Shown here in pieces: positions 45,744-54,503 of a stretch of 64,000 bases of DNA. This DNA comes from Rhizobium aethiopicum (lineage in GTDB: Bacteria > Pseudomonadota > Alphaproteobacteria > Rhizobiales > Rhizobiaceae). The translations under genes were made by a program, and so were the position numbers. The stretch is taken from positions 1 to 64,000 of the forward strand of contig NZ_JACIFV010000007.1 in the NCBI RefSeq assembly GCF_014197535.1. The letters are read 5' to 3'. The notes beneath the pieces are model-generated. The model saw only the letters and a list, made by a program, of their open reading frames with translations. It did no database searches and had not been told where the DNA came from. How positions within the stretch are numbered: position 1 is the stretch's first letter; each line of letters begins with the position of its first letter.

Positions 45744-46853
45744 TCAGTAAAGAATCGAGCGTTCGGTTTCCTTGTCGAACAGCTGGGCATTGCTCATGTC
45801 CGCCACCAGCGTCGCCTCGTCGCCGATCGCAGGCCGGAAGCGCGGCGATACGCGAGCGATGAGATTGCGTCCGCCGGCGACCATGTTCAGATGCACTTCC
45901 GAGCCCATCGGTTCGGCAAGCTCCACCACCGCCTTGAGCGGCGCCAGGTTTTCGGGCGGAATGTCGGCCGGCGGCAGTTCGTGGAAGTTCTCCGGACGGA
46001 TGCCGAGCACCAGCTCGCGGCCCTCGTAAGGGGCGATCCTGCGCTTGTCGAAATGATCGGGCAGCGGCAGTTCCCGGCCATCGAAGACGGCGATGAAGCC
46101 GTCGCCCCGGCGCCGAATGGTCGAGGGCAGCATGTTCATCTGCGGCGCGCCGATGAAGCCGGCGACGAACATGTTGACGGGACGGTCGTAAAGGTTCTGC
46201 GGCGTATCGACCTGCTGGATGTGCCCGTCCTTCATAACGACGATCCGGTCCGCCATGGTCATGGCTTCCACCTGGTCGTGGGTGACATAGATGAAGGTGG
46301 CGTCGAGGCGCTTATGCAGCTTGGTGATTTCGGAGCGCATCGTCCCGCGCAGCTTGGCGTCGAGGTTGGAAAGCGGTTCGTCGAGCAGGAAAACCGCCGG
46401 ATTGCGCACCATGGCGCGGCCGAGCGCCACGCGCTGGCGCTGCCCGCCCGAAAGCGCTTTCGGCTTGCGATTCAGGAGATGGGTGATGTCGAGGATCTTG
46501 GCGGCATCCTGGACCTGCCTGTCGATGAAATCGCGTGAAACCTTGCGCAGCTGCAGGCCGAAGGCCATGTTTTTGAAGACGGTCATATGCGGGTAGAGCG
46601 CATAATTCTGGAAGACCATGGCGATATCCCGGTCCTTGGAGGGGACGTCGTTCATGACGTCGCCGCCGATCCGGAGCTCTCCGCCGGAGATTTCCTCGAG
46701 GCCGGCGATCATCCTCAGCGTCGTCGATTTGCCGCAGCCGGACGGGCCGACCAAAATGATGAACTCCTTATCGGCGATCTCCAGATCGATATCGTGGACG
46801 ACGGTGAGTGCGCCGTAGGATTTGTTCAGCTCTTTAAGCGAAATGCTGGCCAT
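45744..46853 (-). CDS. ABC transporter ATPase, UgpC/MalK type
   Basis: 369 residues. Walker A GPSGCGKST (36-44), signature LSGGQRQR (134-141), Walker B FLLDEP (155-160), and a C-terminal TOBE-type regulatory domain from about 240 with LGIRPENF. It drives the MalFG-like sugar permease encoded two genes upstream. The ATG at 46853 has AGGAGAAA; a frame five codons longer is less likely. The GH88/GH105 gene ends 16 bases upstream. Confidence 0.95.
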   Translation of the reverse strand: MASISLKELNKSYGALTVVHDIDLEIADKEFIILVGPSGCGKSTTLRMIAGLEEISGGELRIGGDVMNDVPSKDRDIAMVFQNYALYPHMTVFKNMAFGLQLRKVSRDFIDRQVQDAAKILDITHLLNRKPKALSGGQRQRVALGRAMVRNPAVFLLDEPLSNLDAKLRGTMRSEITKLHKRLDATFIYVTHDQVEAMTMADRIVVMKDGHIQQVDTPQNLYDRPVNMFVAGFIGAPQMNMLPSTIRRRGDGFIAVFDGRELPLPDHFDKRRIAPYEGRELVLGIRPENFHELPPADIPPENLAPLKAVVELAEPMGSEVHLNMVAGGRNLIARVSPRFRPAIGDEATLVADMSNAQLFDKETERSILY

Positions 46854-46869
46854 CGGGTTTCTCCTCACG

Positions 46870-48042
46870 TCACCAATAGGAAGACCAGCGGCGCGAAAGG
46901 CGCGTCAAAGCTTCCATGTAATAATAATCTCCCCAGGAGACGCATTCATCGACGCCTTCGCCGCGGCAGGTGTTGAAGGGCGATTTCTTCGAATAGGTGG
47001 CGTGCAGCACCAGGCCGTTGGAGACGGTGGGGTCTCTGACCGCATAGTGGTCGGCAAGGCTCTTCATCATGCGCCGCGCCAGTGTTCGGTAGCGCTCGGC
47101 GGCTTCGGGTTCGACGAGCTCGGCCATTTCAAGCAGGCCGCAGGCGGTAATCGAGGCCGAGGAACTGTCGCGCGGCTCGCCGTCGCCATCGGAAAAGACG
47201 AGATCCCAATAGGGCACCATGTCGGCCGGCAGCCGGTTGAGATAGAAGGCGAGCAGCCGGTCGAAGGTTTTTCGATATTCATCGATCCGCTCGTAGCGAT
47301 AGGAGACCGCCATGCCCGCAATGCCCCAGGCCTGTCCGCGCGCCCAGGCGCTGTCGTCCCGGTAGCCCTGCTTGGTCGCGCCGCGCACAGGCGCTCCGGT
47401 GACCGGATCCATGTAGAAGGTGTGAAAGGTGGAATCGTCAGGGCGAACCGAATTGGCGAGCGTGGTGCGGGCATGAATGAGCGCGATCTCGCGGTATTTC
47501 GGATCGCCGGTCTCGCGGCTGGCCCAATAGAGGAGCGGCAGGTTCAAGAGGCAGTCGATGATATAGCGATATTCTTCTGCCTTGCCCTTGTGGCCCCAGG
47601 CCTGGATGAACTGGCCGATCGGCTGGAAGCGTTCGATCAGTTGGTCGGCAGCGAGGATCGCAGCCTTGCGGCCGTCTTCGTCTCCGACCAGCTTCCAGGC
47701 GGCGATGCAGGACGGCGAATAGAGAAAGCCCATGTCGTGGTGGTCGGTCTCGATCCGATTGACGATCCGATGCAGGAAGGACTGCACCTGGATCTGCGCC
47801 GCATGCCGGAAAACCGGATCGCCGCTATGTTCGAAGGCGAGCCACAGCTCTCCGGGCCAAAAGCCGGCGGTCCATTGGGTGTTCGCCACCGCCGGATAAA
47901 AATTTCCGACACTCGAATGGTTCTGCGAGGCGTAGGTGAACTCGGGAAGGTTGCGGCGAATCTGTGCAACGGCAAGATCGAGCGCGGCTTTTACCTCTGC
48001 GTCGGTGATCGGCTGCGGGGCGACGGATGACACGGCGTTCAT
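46870..48042 (-). CDS. Unsaturated glucuronyl/galacturonyl hydrolase (GH88/GH105-like)
   Basis: 390 residues forming an alpha6/alpha6 barrel, no signal peptide. Motifs: NTQWTAGFWPGELWLAFE (54-71), TDHHDMGFLYSPS with likely catalytic Asp103, DDSAWARGQAWG and the C-terminal WGDYYYMEAL. These enzymes hydrate the unsaturated uronic acid left at the non-reducing end by polysaccharide lyases, releasing it in the cytosol. It lies between the permease and ATPase genes of the oligouronide importer, so uptake and processing are coupled. The start at 48042 overlaps no gene and is four bases from the permease stop. Confidence 0.92.
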   Translation of the reverse strand: MNAVSSVAPQPITDAEVKAALDLAVAQIRRNLPEFTYASQNHSSVGNFYPAVANTQWTAGFWPGELWLAFEHSGDPVFRHAAQIQVQSFLHRIVNRIETDHHDMGFLYSPSCIAAWKLVGDEDGRKAAILAADQLIERFQPIGQFIQAWGHKGKAEEYRYIIDCLLNLPLLYWASRETGDPKYREIALIHARTTLANSVRPDDSTFHTFYMDPVTGAPVRGATKQGYRDDSAWARGQAWGIAGMAVSYRYERIDEYRKTFDRLLAFYLNRLPADMVPYWDLVFSDGDGEPRDSSSASITACGLLEMAELVEPEAAERYRTLARRMMKSLADHYAVRDPTVSNGLVLHATYSKKSPFNTCRGEGVDECVSWGDYYYMEALTRLSRRWSSYW

Positions 48043-48046
48043 GGAT

Positions 48047-48883
48047 TTAACCCTTCAGTCCCGTCGAGGCGATGCCTTCGACGAAGAAGCGCTGGAGAGA
48101 GAGGAAGACGACGAGAACCGGAATGAGCGCGACGACGGAGGCCGCCATGATCAGTCCGTATTCGGCCGAATATTGCGAGATGAACATGCGCAGGCCGATC
48201 TGGACGGTCTTCAGCTCGGTCTTGGTGAGATAGATCATCGGCCCGAGGAAATCGTTCCAGGTGCTGACGAAAGTGAAGATCGTCAGCGTCGAGAGGGCGG
48301 GCTTCGACAGCGGCAGCATGATGCGTGCCCAGATCTGATATTCGTTCATGCCGTCGATACGGGCGGCCTCGCAGAGTTCGGTCGGGATCGACATGTAGAA
48401 CTGCCGCATCAGGAAGACGCCGAAGGCGGTGAAGGCCTGCAGGCAGATCAGCGCCAGATGCGTGTTGTTGAGGCCGAACTCGCGCATCAGCAGGAACTGC
48501 GGCACCATATAGACCTGCCAGGGCATGGCGATGGTGGCGATATAGCCGAGGAACAGCGTGTTCTTGTAGGGGAAGTTCAGCTTGGCGAAGGCGTAGGCCG
48601 CAAAGCTTGAGGTCAGAAGCTGCAGCAGCGTGACGATGATCGTCAGCTTCGAGGTGTTGTAGATGAAGAGCGCAAGCGGGATCTTCGTCCAGATGTCGAC
48701 GTAGTTCTGCCATTGCGGCTGTGACGGTATCCACTCGATCGGGAAGGCGAAGACGTCGCGGCTGAGCTTCAAGGATGCCGAGAGCATCCAGGCGAAGGGC
48801 ATCAGCATGACAATCGTCACGGTGATAACGATGGCATAGAGCAAGACCGTTTTGGCGGTCACCTTGCGTCCTGCGATCCTCAT
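48047..48883 (-). CDS. Sugar ABC transporter permease, MalG type
   Basis: 278 residues with about six membrane helices and the EAA coupling loop EAARIDGMNEYQIWARI. The ATG at 48883 has GAGGGAGGACGAG and overlaps the MalF-type stop (ATGA at 48880-48883); a frame 33 codons longer runs into that gene and is rejected. It forms the membrane channel with the next upstream permease. The GH88/GH105 gene lies four bases downstream. Confidence 0.95.
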   Translation of the reverse strand: MRIAGRKVTAKTVLLYAIVITVTIVMLMPFAWMLSASLKLSRDVFAFPIEWIPSQPQWQNYVDIWTKIPLALFIYNTSKLTIIVTLLQLLTSSFAAYAFAKLNFPYKNTLFLGYIATIAMPWQVYMVPQFLLMREFGLNNTHLALICLQAFTAFGVFLMRQFYMSIPTELCEAARIDGMNEYQIWARIMLPLSKPALSTLTIFTFVSTWNDFLGPMIYLTKTELKTVQIGLRMFISQYSAEYGLIMAASVVALIPVLVVFLSLQRFFVEGIASTGLKG

Positions 48884-49836
48884 GCCTCGTCCTCCCTCTG
48901 ACGGCGGAACTGGAAGACCGTGACGGCGAGCACGAGGAAGAACAGAACGAGCGCCACCATGCTGGAATAGCCGAGATCCCAAGAAATGAAGGCCTCGTTA
49001 TAGATGTGGTAGACAAGAACCAGCGTCGAGGTGCCGGGGCCGCCCTGGGTGATCATGTAGATCTGGTCGAACACCTTGAAGGACTGGATCGTCAGCATGA
49101 CGGTCACGAAGAAGGTCGTCGGCCCGAGCTGCGGCACGGTCACATGGATGAACTTCTGCCAGGAATTGGCGCCGTCGAGATCGGCGGCCTCGTAGAGTTC
49201 GGAATTGATGCCCTGCAGCCCGGCCAGGTAGATGACCATGTAATAGCCCATGTTCTTCCAGATGCCGAAGAGGATCACCGTGACCATCGCCCAATGGCGG
49301 TCGGCGGCCCATCCCGGCATGTTCTTCGGGTCGAGGCCGAGCGTATAGAGGATCATGTTCACCGGCCCCATCTCGGGGTTGAAGATCATGTTCCACACGA
49401 CCGCGACGGCGACCAGCGAGGCGACGTAGGGAAAGAACATCGCGGTGCGGAAAAAATCGCGCCCTACGATCTTCTGATTGAGGAGAACGGCGAGGCCGAG
49501 CGCGCAGAGCAGCGTCGCCGGAACGGAGGCCACCGTATAGATGATCGTGTTCCAGAAGGCGGCGATGAAGGCCTTGTCCTCGAAGAGCCGCCAGAAATTG
49601 TCTAGCCCCGCGAAGGTGATCGTGTTCGAGCCGTCCCAATGCATGAATGCGAGCGCGAAAGCGAAAAGGATCGGCCCGAGCGTGAAGACGGCGAAGCCGA
49701 GGAAATTCGGCGCGATGAAAGAGTAAGCGACGAGCGCGCTGCGGATCTTGCGCTGCCGTTTGGACAAGACCGCGACCTTCCGGTCAGAAGTTGCCGGGGC
49801 GCCATCCGTTGCGATGATCGAATTCGATATGGACAC
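48880..49836 (-). CDS. Sugar ABC transporter permease, MalF type
   Basis: 318 residues with about six membrane helices; the EAA loop is EAADLDGANSWQKFIHVT. The GTG at 49836 follows AGGAGGAAGG at an ideal distance; a longer ATG frame (49974) has no such site and poor composition. First gene of the minus operon and divergent from the heparinase-like gene, so a shared control region lies at 49837-50058. The operon order is permease, permease, uronyl hydrolase, ATPase, DUF624, binding protein, DUF2264. Confidence 0.93.
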   Translation of the reverse strand: MSISNSIIATDGAPATSDRKVAVLSKRQRKIRSALVAYSFIAPNFLGFAVFTLGPILFAFALAFMHWDGSNTITFAGLDNFWRLFEDKAFIAAFWNTIIYTVASVPATLLCALGLAVLLNQKIVGRDFFRTAMFFPYVASLVAVAVVWNMIFNPEMGPVNMILYTLGLDPKNMPGWAADRHWAMVTVILFGIWKNMGYYMVIYLAGLQGINSELYEAADLDGANSWQKFIHVTVPQLGPTTFFVTVMLTIQSFKVFDQIYMITQGGPGTSTLVLVYHIYNEAFISWDLGYSSMVALVLFFLVLAVTVFQFRRQREDEA

Positions 49837-50058
49837 CGATGCCTTCCTCCTGCGCGGATCTTCTGCGGCTGACGGCTTGTGGATTTCCTCTTCCGGCCAC
49901 CGCCATTCTCCCTCCGGCCAACGGCATAACACATATCTGGCACTGGTCAAACAAGTTCTGAATAGATCATACAAATTTTATAGCAGACGCTGGAAACATA
50001 TGATAGGTGAGCATGAGGGCCACACGCTCGTGGCGGCAGTTTCAGCGTGGTGAGGAAC

Positions 50059-51852
50059 ATGTTCAGCGAGATTTCAGGAGATCTGCCGGACAGCCTGGGC
50101 GACTTCACGCCCGGAGCGGTTTCTTCCGATCGAGAGAGATGGAGCGCGGTGCCGCAGGCGATGCGCGAGGCGGTTGTTCGCGATGCCGAAGCTACAGTCG
50201 CGCGCGCATGGCCTCTAATCACCGCTTCGGATTATCGCGAATACACGACGAGCGGCAATCGCTCGCGTTTTGAGGAGCTTTATTTCACCCGGCGGCGGAT
50301 GCTCAATGATGTCGTGCTGGGCGAACTCGTCGAAGGTAATGGACGGTTCCTGCCAAAGATCATTGACGGCATCTTCCTGATCACGGAGGAGAGCGGCTGG
50401 CAGCTTCCGGCGCATAACGCCTATGAACGTGGTGGCCCGCGCCTGCCGCTTCCCGATAATTCGCAGCCCGTTGTCGACCTCTTCGCCGCCGAAACCGCAG
50501 CCCTGCTCGCAACGATTGTCGCCCTGCTGGGCGAGGCGCTCGACGGCGTCAGCCCTGAGATCACCGCACGCGTGGCGCGCGAGATCGAGGGCCGCATTCT
50601 CTTGCCCTATCTCGGTCGGCACTTCTGGTGGATGGGCCGTGGCAATGAGAGGATGAACAACTGGACAGCGTGGATTACTCAAAATGTCCTGTTGGCGACC
50701 TTCTCGCTGAACACCGATCAGGCGACGCGTCGGGCGGTTGTCGAGAAGGCGCTCGCTAGCCTCGACGCTTTCCTCAAGGACTATGCAGAGGATGGAGCCT
50801 GTGAGGAGGGCGTACTCTACTATCGCCACGCCGGCCTCTGCCTGCATGGCGCGTTGACGGTTCTGGACGCCGCGGCGCCGGGCCTTTTTGCCGGGATCTG
50901 GCAGCAGCCGAAGATCCGCAATATGGCCGAATATATCGCCAACATGCATGTGGCCGGCCGCTACTATTTCAACTTCGCGGATTCCTCCGCCGTCGTCGAG
51001 CCCTGCAGCGCACGGGAATATTTGTTCGGCAATGCGGTCGGTTCGCAGATGCTGGCGGACTTCGCCGCAGCCGACAGGGCTGCCGTCGAACACTCGCATT
51101 TGCCCGGGGAATGGAACCTCTGGTATCGCGTGCAGGAACTGCTGGCCGGCCCGCAGATCCCGATCATCGAGCCGCGTGCGCTGTCGCGCCGGGACATTTT
51201 TTATCCAGGCATCGGCCTGTTTGTCGCTCGCGACGATCGGTTCTCGCTTGCGGTCAAGGGCGGCAACAATGGCGAGGGCCATAATCACAACGACGTCGGC
51301 AGCGTGACCCTCTACAAGGACGGGCGCCCCTTCCTGATCGATGTCGGCGTCGAGACCTACACGGCAAAGACCTTTTCGCCGCGGCGCTACGAGATCTGGA
51401 CGATGCAGTCGGCCTATCACAACCTGCCGACATTCGACGGCGTCATGCAGTCCGCCGGCGAAACTTTCGGCGCGCAGGACGTCGAAGCTGAATTCGGTGA
51501 GAATCTGGCGCGCATATCCCTCGACATCTCTGGCGCCTATCCGGTGGAAGCGCAGCTGCGCAGCTATCGGCGTGCCGTCTCCTTGGTCCGCGGACGCCAT
51601 GTCGAGATCGTCGATACCTATGACGGCGACAAAGCGGCGGTTCTGTCGCTCATGACATGCCTGCCGCCGACGATCACGCGGGACAGGATCGATCTTGCCG
51701 ATCTCGGCAGCATTTTCGTCGACGGGGCCGGGCAGATCGAAATCGATGCGATCGAGGTGAATGATCTCAGGCTGAGATCGGCCTGGCCCGAGAAGCTCTA
51801 TCGGCTGCGCGTTCCGTTTGCCGGGAAGCTCATGAAATTGCGTATGAATTAA
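50059..51852 (+). CDS. Heparinase II/III-family polysaccharide lyase-like protein
   Basis: 597 residues, predicted cytoplasmic since no signal peptide is seen. The N-terminal alpha barrel carries FWWMGRGNERMNNWTAW (about 195-211); the beta-sandwich C-terminal part holds GEGHNHNDVGSVTLY (about 406-420), the Hep_II_III hallmark with the catalytic-side His-Asn-His. It likely cleaves an imported oligouronide by beta-elimination, producing the unsaturated sugar used by the GH88/GH105 enzyme. The ATG at 50059 follows GAGGAAC; a GTG 12 bases earlier is less likely. Leader of the plus arm. Confidence 0.9.
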   Translation: MFSEISGDLPDSLGDFTPGAVSSDRERWSAVPQAMREAVVRDAEATVARAWPLITASDYREYTTSGNRSRFEELYFTRRRMLNDVVLGELVEGNGRFLPKIIDGIFLITEESGWQLPAHNAYERGGPRLPLPDNSQPVVDLFAAETAALLATIVALLGEALDGVSPEITARVAREIEGRILLPYLGRHFWWMGRGNERMNNWTAWITQNVLLATFSLNTDQATRRAVVEKALASLDAFLKDYAEDGACEEGVLYYRHAGLCLHGALTVLDAAAPGLFAGIWQQPKIRNMAEYIANMHVAGRYYFNFADSSAVVEPCSAREYLFGNAVGSQMLADFAAADRAAVEHSHLPGEWNLWYRVQELLAGPQIPIIEPRALSRRDIFYPGIGLFVARDDRFSLAVKGGNNGEGHNHNDVGSVTLYKDGRPFLIDVGVETYTAKTFSPRRYEIWTMQSAYHNLPTFDGVMQSAGETFGAQDVEAEFGENLARISLDISGAYPVEAQLRSYRRAVSLVRGRHVEIVDTYDGDKAAVLSLMTCLPPTITRDRIDLADLGSIFVDGAGQIEIDAIEVNDLRLRSAWPEKLYRLRVPFAGKLMKLRMN

Positions 51853-51858
51853 ATAGTT

Positions 51859-51891
51859 AGAGCCTGATGCTGTCAGAAAGCATCAGGCTCT
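51859..51891 (+). promoter_or_regulatory. Perfect hairpin next to a ribosome site
   Basis: AGAGCCTGATGCT (51859-51871), 7-base loop, AGCATCAGGCTCT (51879-51891), immediately followed by GAGGAGGAC and the ATG of the next gene. No T tract. It may stabilise the upstream message or tune translation of the downstream one. Confidence 0.7.
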
Positions 51892-51904
51892 GAGGAGGAC
51901 TAAC

Positions 51905-52753
51905 ATGGAATTGACGCTGAAGATCGTGGATGCCGATGGGTTCGTATTGGCAAGCGCCACCGGGCAGGATGAGACCTTCCTGGTCTATCGCCAAAGCTAT
52001 CGCGAGGGCGAGCAGGTGATTGTCGAGGTCTCCAGGCCCGGACATGTCTTTCTCGCGCTGGACAGTGCGATTCAGCCCAGCCTGGTCTATATGAAGCAAT
52101 GCTCCTATGCGCTTGCGGTGCCTTTCGGCGACAAGCGCAAATCTTATTCCCCGAATGCGTTCAGTGGCGATATCCACCGGCTGTCCGTGCGCTGCGCGCG
52201 CCCCGAGGAGATCGCCCATCGGCGCAATCTTGCGCTCAATCCCTGGGACGATCACGCCAATCGAGCGCTATTTCCGCATGCGCGCGCCAATGTCGAAACC
52301 CGAGGCGAAGCGGTCTTTGCCGCCAGAAACGCCATCGATGGCGAAAAGGCCAATGACGATCATGGCTTCTGGCCCTATACGAGCTGGGGTATCAATCGCG
52401 ATCCGCAAGCGGCGCTGACGGTGGAGTTCGGCAGGCCGGTCCGCGTCGACGAAATTGTCTTCTACCTTCGCGCGGACTTCCCGCATGATTCCTGGTGGGA
52501 AGAGGTGAGCGTCACCTTCTCGAGCGGCAAGACCTCTCGTTTTCCGCTCGTTAAATCCGGCGCGGCGCAGGGCTTTTCCATCGAGCCCTGCATCATCGAA
52601 TGGATCGAGCTGCACGGCCTCATCAAGGCTGAGGACATCTCACCCTTTCCGGCGCTGACGCAGATCGAGATCTGGGGTACGGATGTAGCCGGCGCTGCAA
52701 CCCTCGGCGTCGAAGATGAGTTCGGGCGCGCGCCCCTTTCTCTTACTCTATGA
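51905..52753 (+). CDS. F5/8 type C-like (discoidin) carbohydrate-binding protein
   Basis: 282 residues, no signal peptide. The N-terminal part (1-100) is a small beta-rich domain of unknown type; the C-terminal part (about 105-240) looks like an F5/8C/galactose-binding jelly roll: RNLALNPWDDH, AARNAIDGEKANDDHGFWPY, VRVDEIVFYLRADFPHDSWW. GAGGAGGAC precedes the ATG. It follows the heparinase-like gene by 52 bases with a hairpin between, and probably works with it as a substrate-binding or accessory partner. Its stop overlaps the converging GlxA-type gene by six bases. Confidence 0.75.
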   Translation: MELTLKIVDADGFVLASATGQDETFLVYRQSYREGEQVIVEVSRPGHVFLALDSAIQPSLVYMKQCSYALAVPFGDKRKSYSPNAFSGDIHRLSVRCARPEEIAHRRNLALNPWDDHANRALFPHARANVETRGEAVFAARNAIDGEKANDDHGFWPYTSWGINRDPQAALTVEFGRPVRVDEIVFYLRADFPHDSWWEEVSVTFSSGKTSRFPLVKSGAAQGFSIEPCIIEWIELHGLIKAEDISPFPALTQIEIWGTDVAGAATLGVEDEFGRAPLSLTL

Positions 52754-53758
52754 GCCCACGGCCGGTTTCGTCCGGGCCGCGCTCGGCGGGCTGTCATGCA
52801 GGCGGTTCCAGGCGCGGCGCAGTTGCCGGGCCGAGCCGAAGCCGGCGCGCATTGCCACGGCCTCCATATCCAGCCTTGAGCCGGCGAGCATCTCGCGGGC
52901 GAGCGCCACGCGCATGCGGTTGACGAAATCCGTGACGCTCATGCCGGTGTGTTCGTTGAACAGCCGTGAGAGGTTTCGCGGGCTGGCGCCGCTGAGGCGC
53001 GCGAGCGAGGTGACCGACCAGTCGCGGGAAGGATCGGCGGCGACTGCATCCTGGACGCGATGGATAGCCGGGTGGATATGGTTGCGGCCTTCGAGCCAGG
53101 GCGAAAGCTGCGGATCCGAGCCGCCGCGCCTGAGATAGACGACGAGATATCGCGCCACCGCAAGCGCGCAGGCATGTCCCGCGGCTTCGGCAACGATGTG
53201 CAGCATGAGGTCGATGCCGGCGGTGATACCGGCGCTCGTGAGGCGCTCCCCATCCTCGACGTAGAGCCGATTGTCCCGGATGCGCGCGGTGGGCGCAAGC
53301 CTTGCCAGGTCCTCCATACAGCCATGATGGGTGGTGCATTCGCGGCCGTCGAGCATTCCGGCCTCGGCGGCCAGCAAGGCGCCCGAGCAGATCGAGGCCA
53401 GCCGAACGCCCGGGCGAATGGCCCGCTTCAGCCAGGCGACGATCGCGGCCTGGGCGGCGCGGTCCTCTTCGTCCCACGGACGATTGTTCTCCATCGGCGC
53501 GTCGGCGCTACCGGCGATGACGACAAGCGCCTGATCGGGCAAGCGCTCCGGCAAGGCGGCGACACCAGTCACCGCAAGGCCGATCGAACTGCCGACCGTT
53601 GCCGACGGACCGATATAGGTGACGCTGAAGCGCACCGTCTTCTGTTCGAGGTTCGCCTTGCGCAGCACTTCGATCGGCCCGGCGACATCGAGCAGCAGCA
53701 CGCGCGGCGGCACGACGACGTAGACGGGAATATCGAAGGGCTGCGCTGTATCAGTCAT
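52748..53758 (-). CDS. GlxA-type transcriptional regulator (DJ-1/PfpI domain plus AraC HTH)
   Basis: 336 residues. The N-terminal DJ-1/PfpI-like domain (about 10-190) has a Cys at the nucleophile-elbow position in SICSGALL; the C-terminal AraC domain (about 230-325) holds two HTHs: SVTSLARLSGASPRNLSRLF and MEAVAMRAGFGSARQLRRAW. Such regulators sense small nitrogen metabolites. It overlaps the isochorismatase gene by eight bases, so they form a minus pair and it may regulate that hydrolase. Confidence 0.92.
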   Translation of the reverse strand: MTDTAQPFDIPVYVVVPPRVLLLDVAGPIEVLRKANLEQKTVRFSVTYIGPSATVGSSIGLAVTGVAALPERLPDQALVVIAGSADAPMENNRPWDEEDRAAQAAIVAWLKRAIRPGVRLASICSGALLAAEAGMLDGRECTTHHGCMEDLARLAPTARIRDNRLYVEDGERLTSAGITAGIDLMLHIVAEAAGHACALAVARYLVVYLRRGGSDPQLSPWLEGRNHIHPAIHRVQDAVAADPSRDWSVTSLARLSGASPRNLSRLFNEHTGMSVTDFVNRMRVALAREMLAGSRLDMEAVAMRAGFGSARQLRRAWNRLHDSPPSAARTKPAVGS

Positions 53759-54320
53759 GCCGCGAGTTGCTCTCCGCGCCCGCCAGCGCCTGTTCGACGG
53801 TTGCGATCCGGGCGAAACGGCCCGACAGGACCAGTTCCGTCCGGCCGCGGATTTCCCCAGCGCTCCATGTGCGTCCCGATGCGTCGGTCATCGGGAAGGT
53901 CAGGGTCGCTTCGCCGACGTAGTCGACTTGATAGCCGAGATCCGAGGCATGACGGGTCGTGGTCTCGCAGCACTGTTCGGTGCGGATGCCGGAGACGATG
54001 ATGCGGCGAACGCCATTCCTGGTCAGCCACACGTCGAGGCCCGAACCGACGAGTGCACTATGACGGTTCTTCCTGAAGATCGCTTCGGGAGCGATCCTGA
54101 GCGGGGCGAGCGTTCTGACGAAGCCTGAGCTTTCCGAAAACGGCCCGCTTCCATCGACATGAAAGATCTGGATGACGGGTATTCCGCGGGCTTCTGCGCC
54201 GTCGATCAGAGCCTGCTGGCGTTCGATATAGGCGGGTGCGAGGCCTTCATCCCAATAATCGCGCTGCCGGAAGGATTCCTGGGCGTCTATGACGAGAAGA
54301 ATGGTTTCATGGTCGGACAT
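53751..54320 (-). CDS. Isochorismatase-family cysteine hydrolase
   Basis: 189 residues. Catalytic triad: Asp12 (VIDAQESF), Lys84 (FRKNRHSAL) and Cys117 or Cys118 (RTEQCCET). The family includes nicotinamidase, carbamoylsarcosine amidase and ureidoacrylate hydrolase; it probably hydrolyses a small amide. It precedes and overlaps the GlxA-type regulator, a pairing common in rhizobia. The specific substrate is not visible. Confidence 0.9.
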   Translation of the reverse strand: MSDHETILLVIDAQESFRQRDYWDEGLAPAYIERQQALIDGAEARGIPVIQIFHVDGSGPFSESSGFVRTLAPLRIAPEAIFRKNRHSALVGSGLDVWLTRNGVRRIIVSGIRTEQCCETTTRHASDLGYQVDYVGEATLTFPMTDASGRTWSAGEIRGRTELVLSGRFARIATVEQALAGAESNSRHD

Positions 54321-54503
54321 TTCTTGCTCCTTAGCGGTTGATCATGAAGCCATATTCGACGATATGAAGACAGAGGAAAATGCACCTGCCGGACAAATAG
54401 CGGACAATTCGCGCCAATAGTTGTCGAGTGCGGCCCCACGCCGGGAGCGACAACGCGATAGGCACGCTTCCGCCAAGCCCTCTGCACATGCTAAGGGGGA
54501 TGG

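Noticed and set aside
46822..48030. 402-codon open frame on plus, opposite the GH88/GH105-like gene
   Set aside because: Composition is that of an antisense shadow and there is no ribosome site; the minus frame has clear catalytic motifs.
50215..51600. 461-codon open frame on minus, opposite the heparinase-like gene
   Set aside because: Antisense shadow with no recognisable domain.
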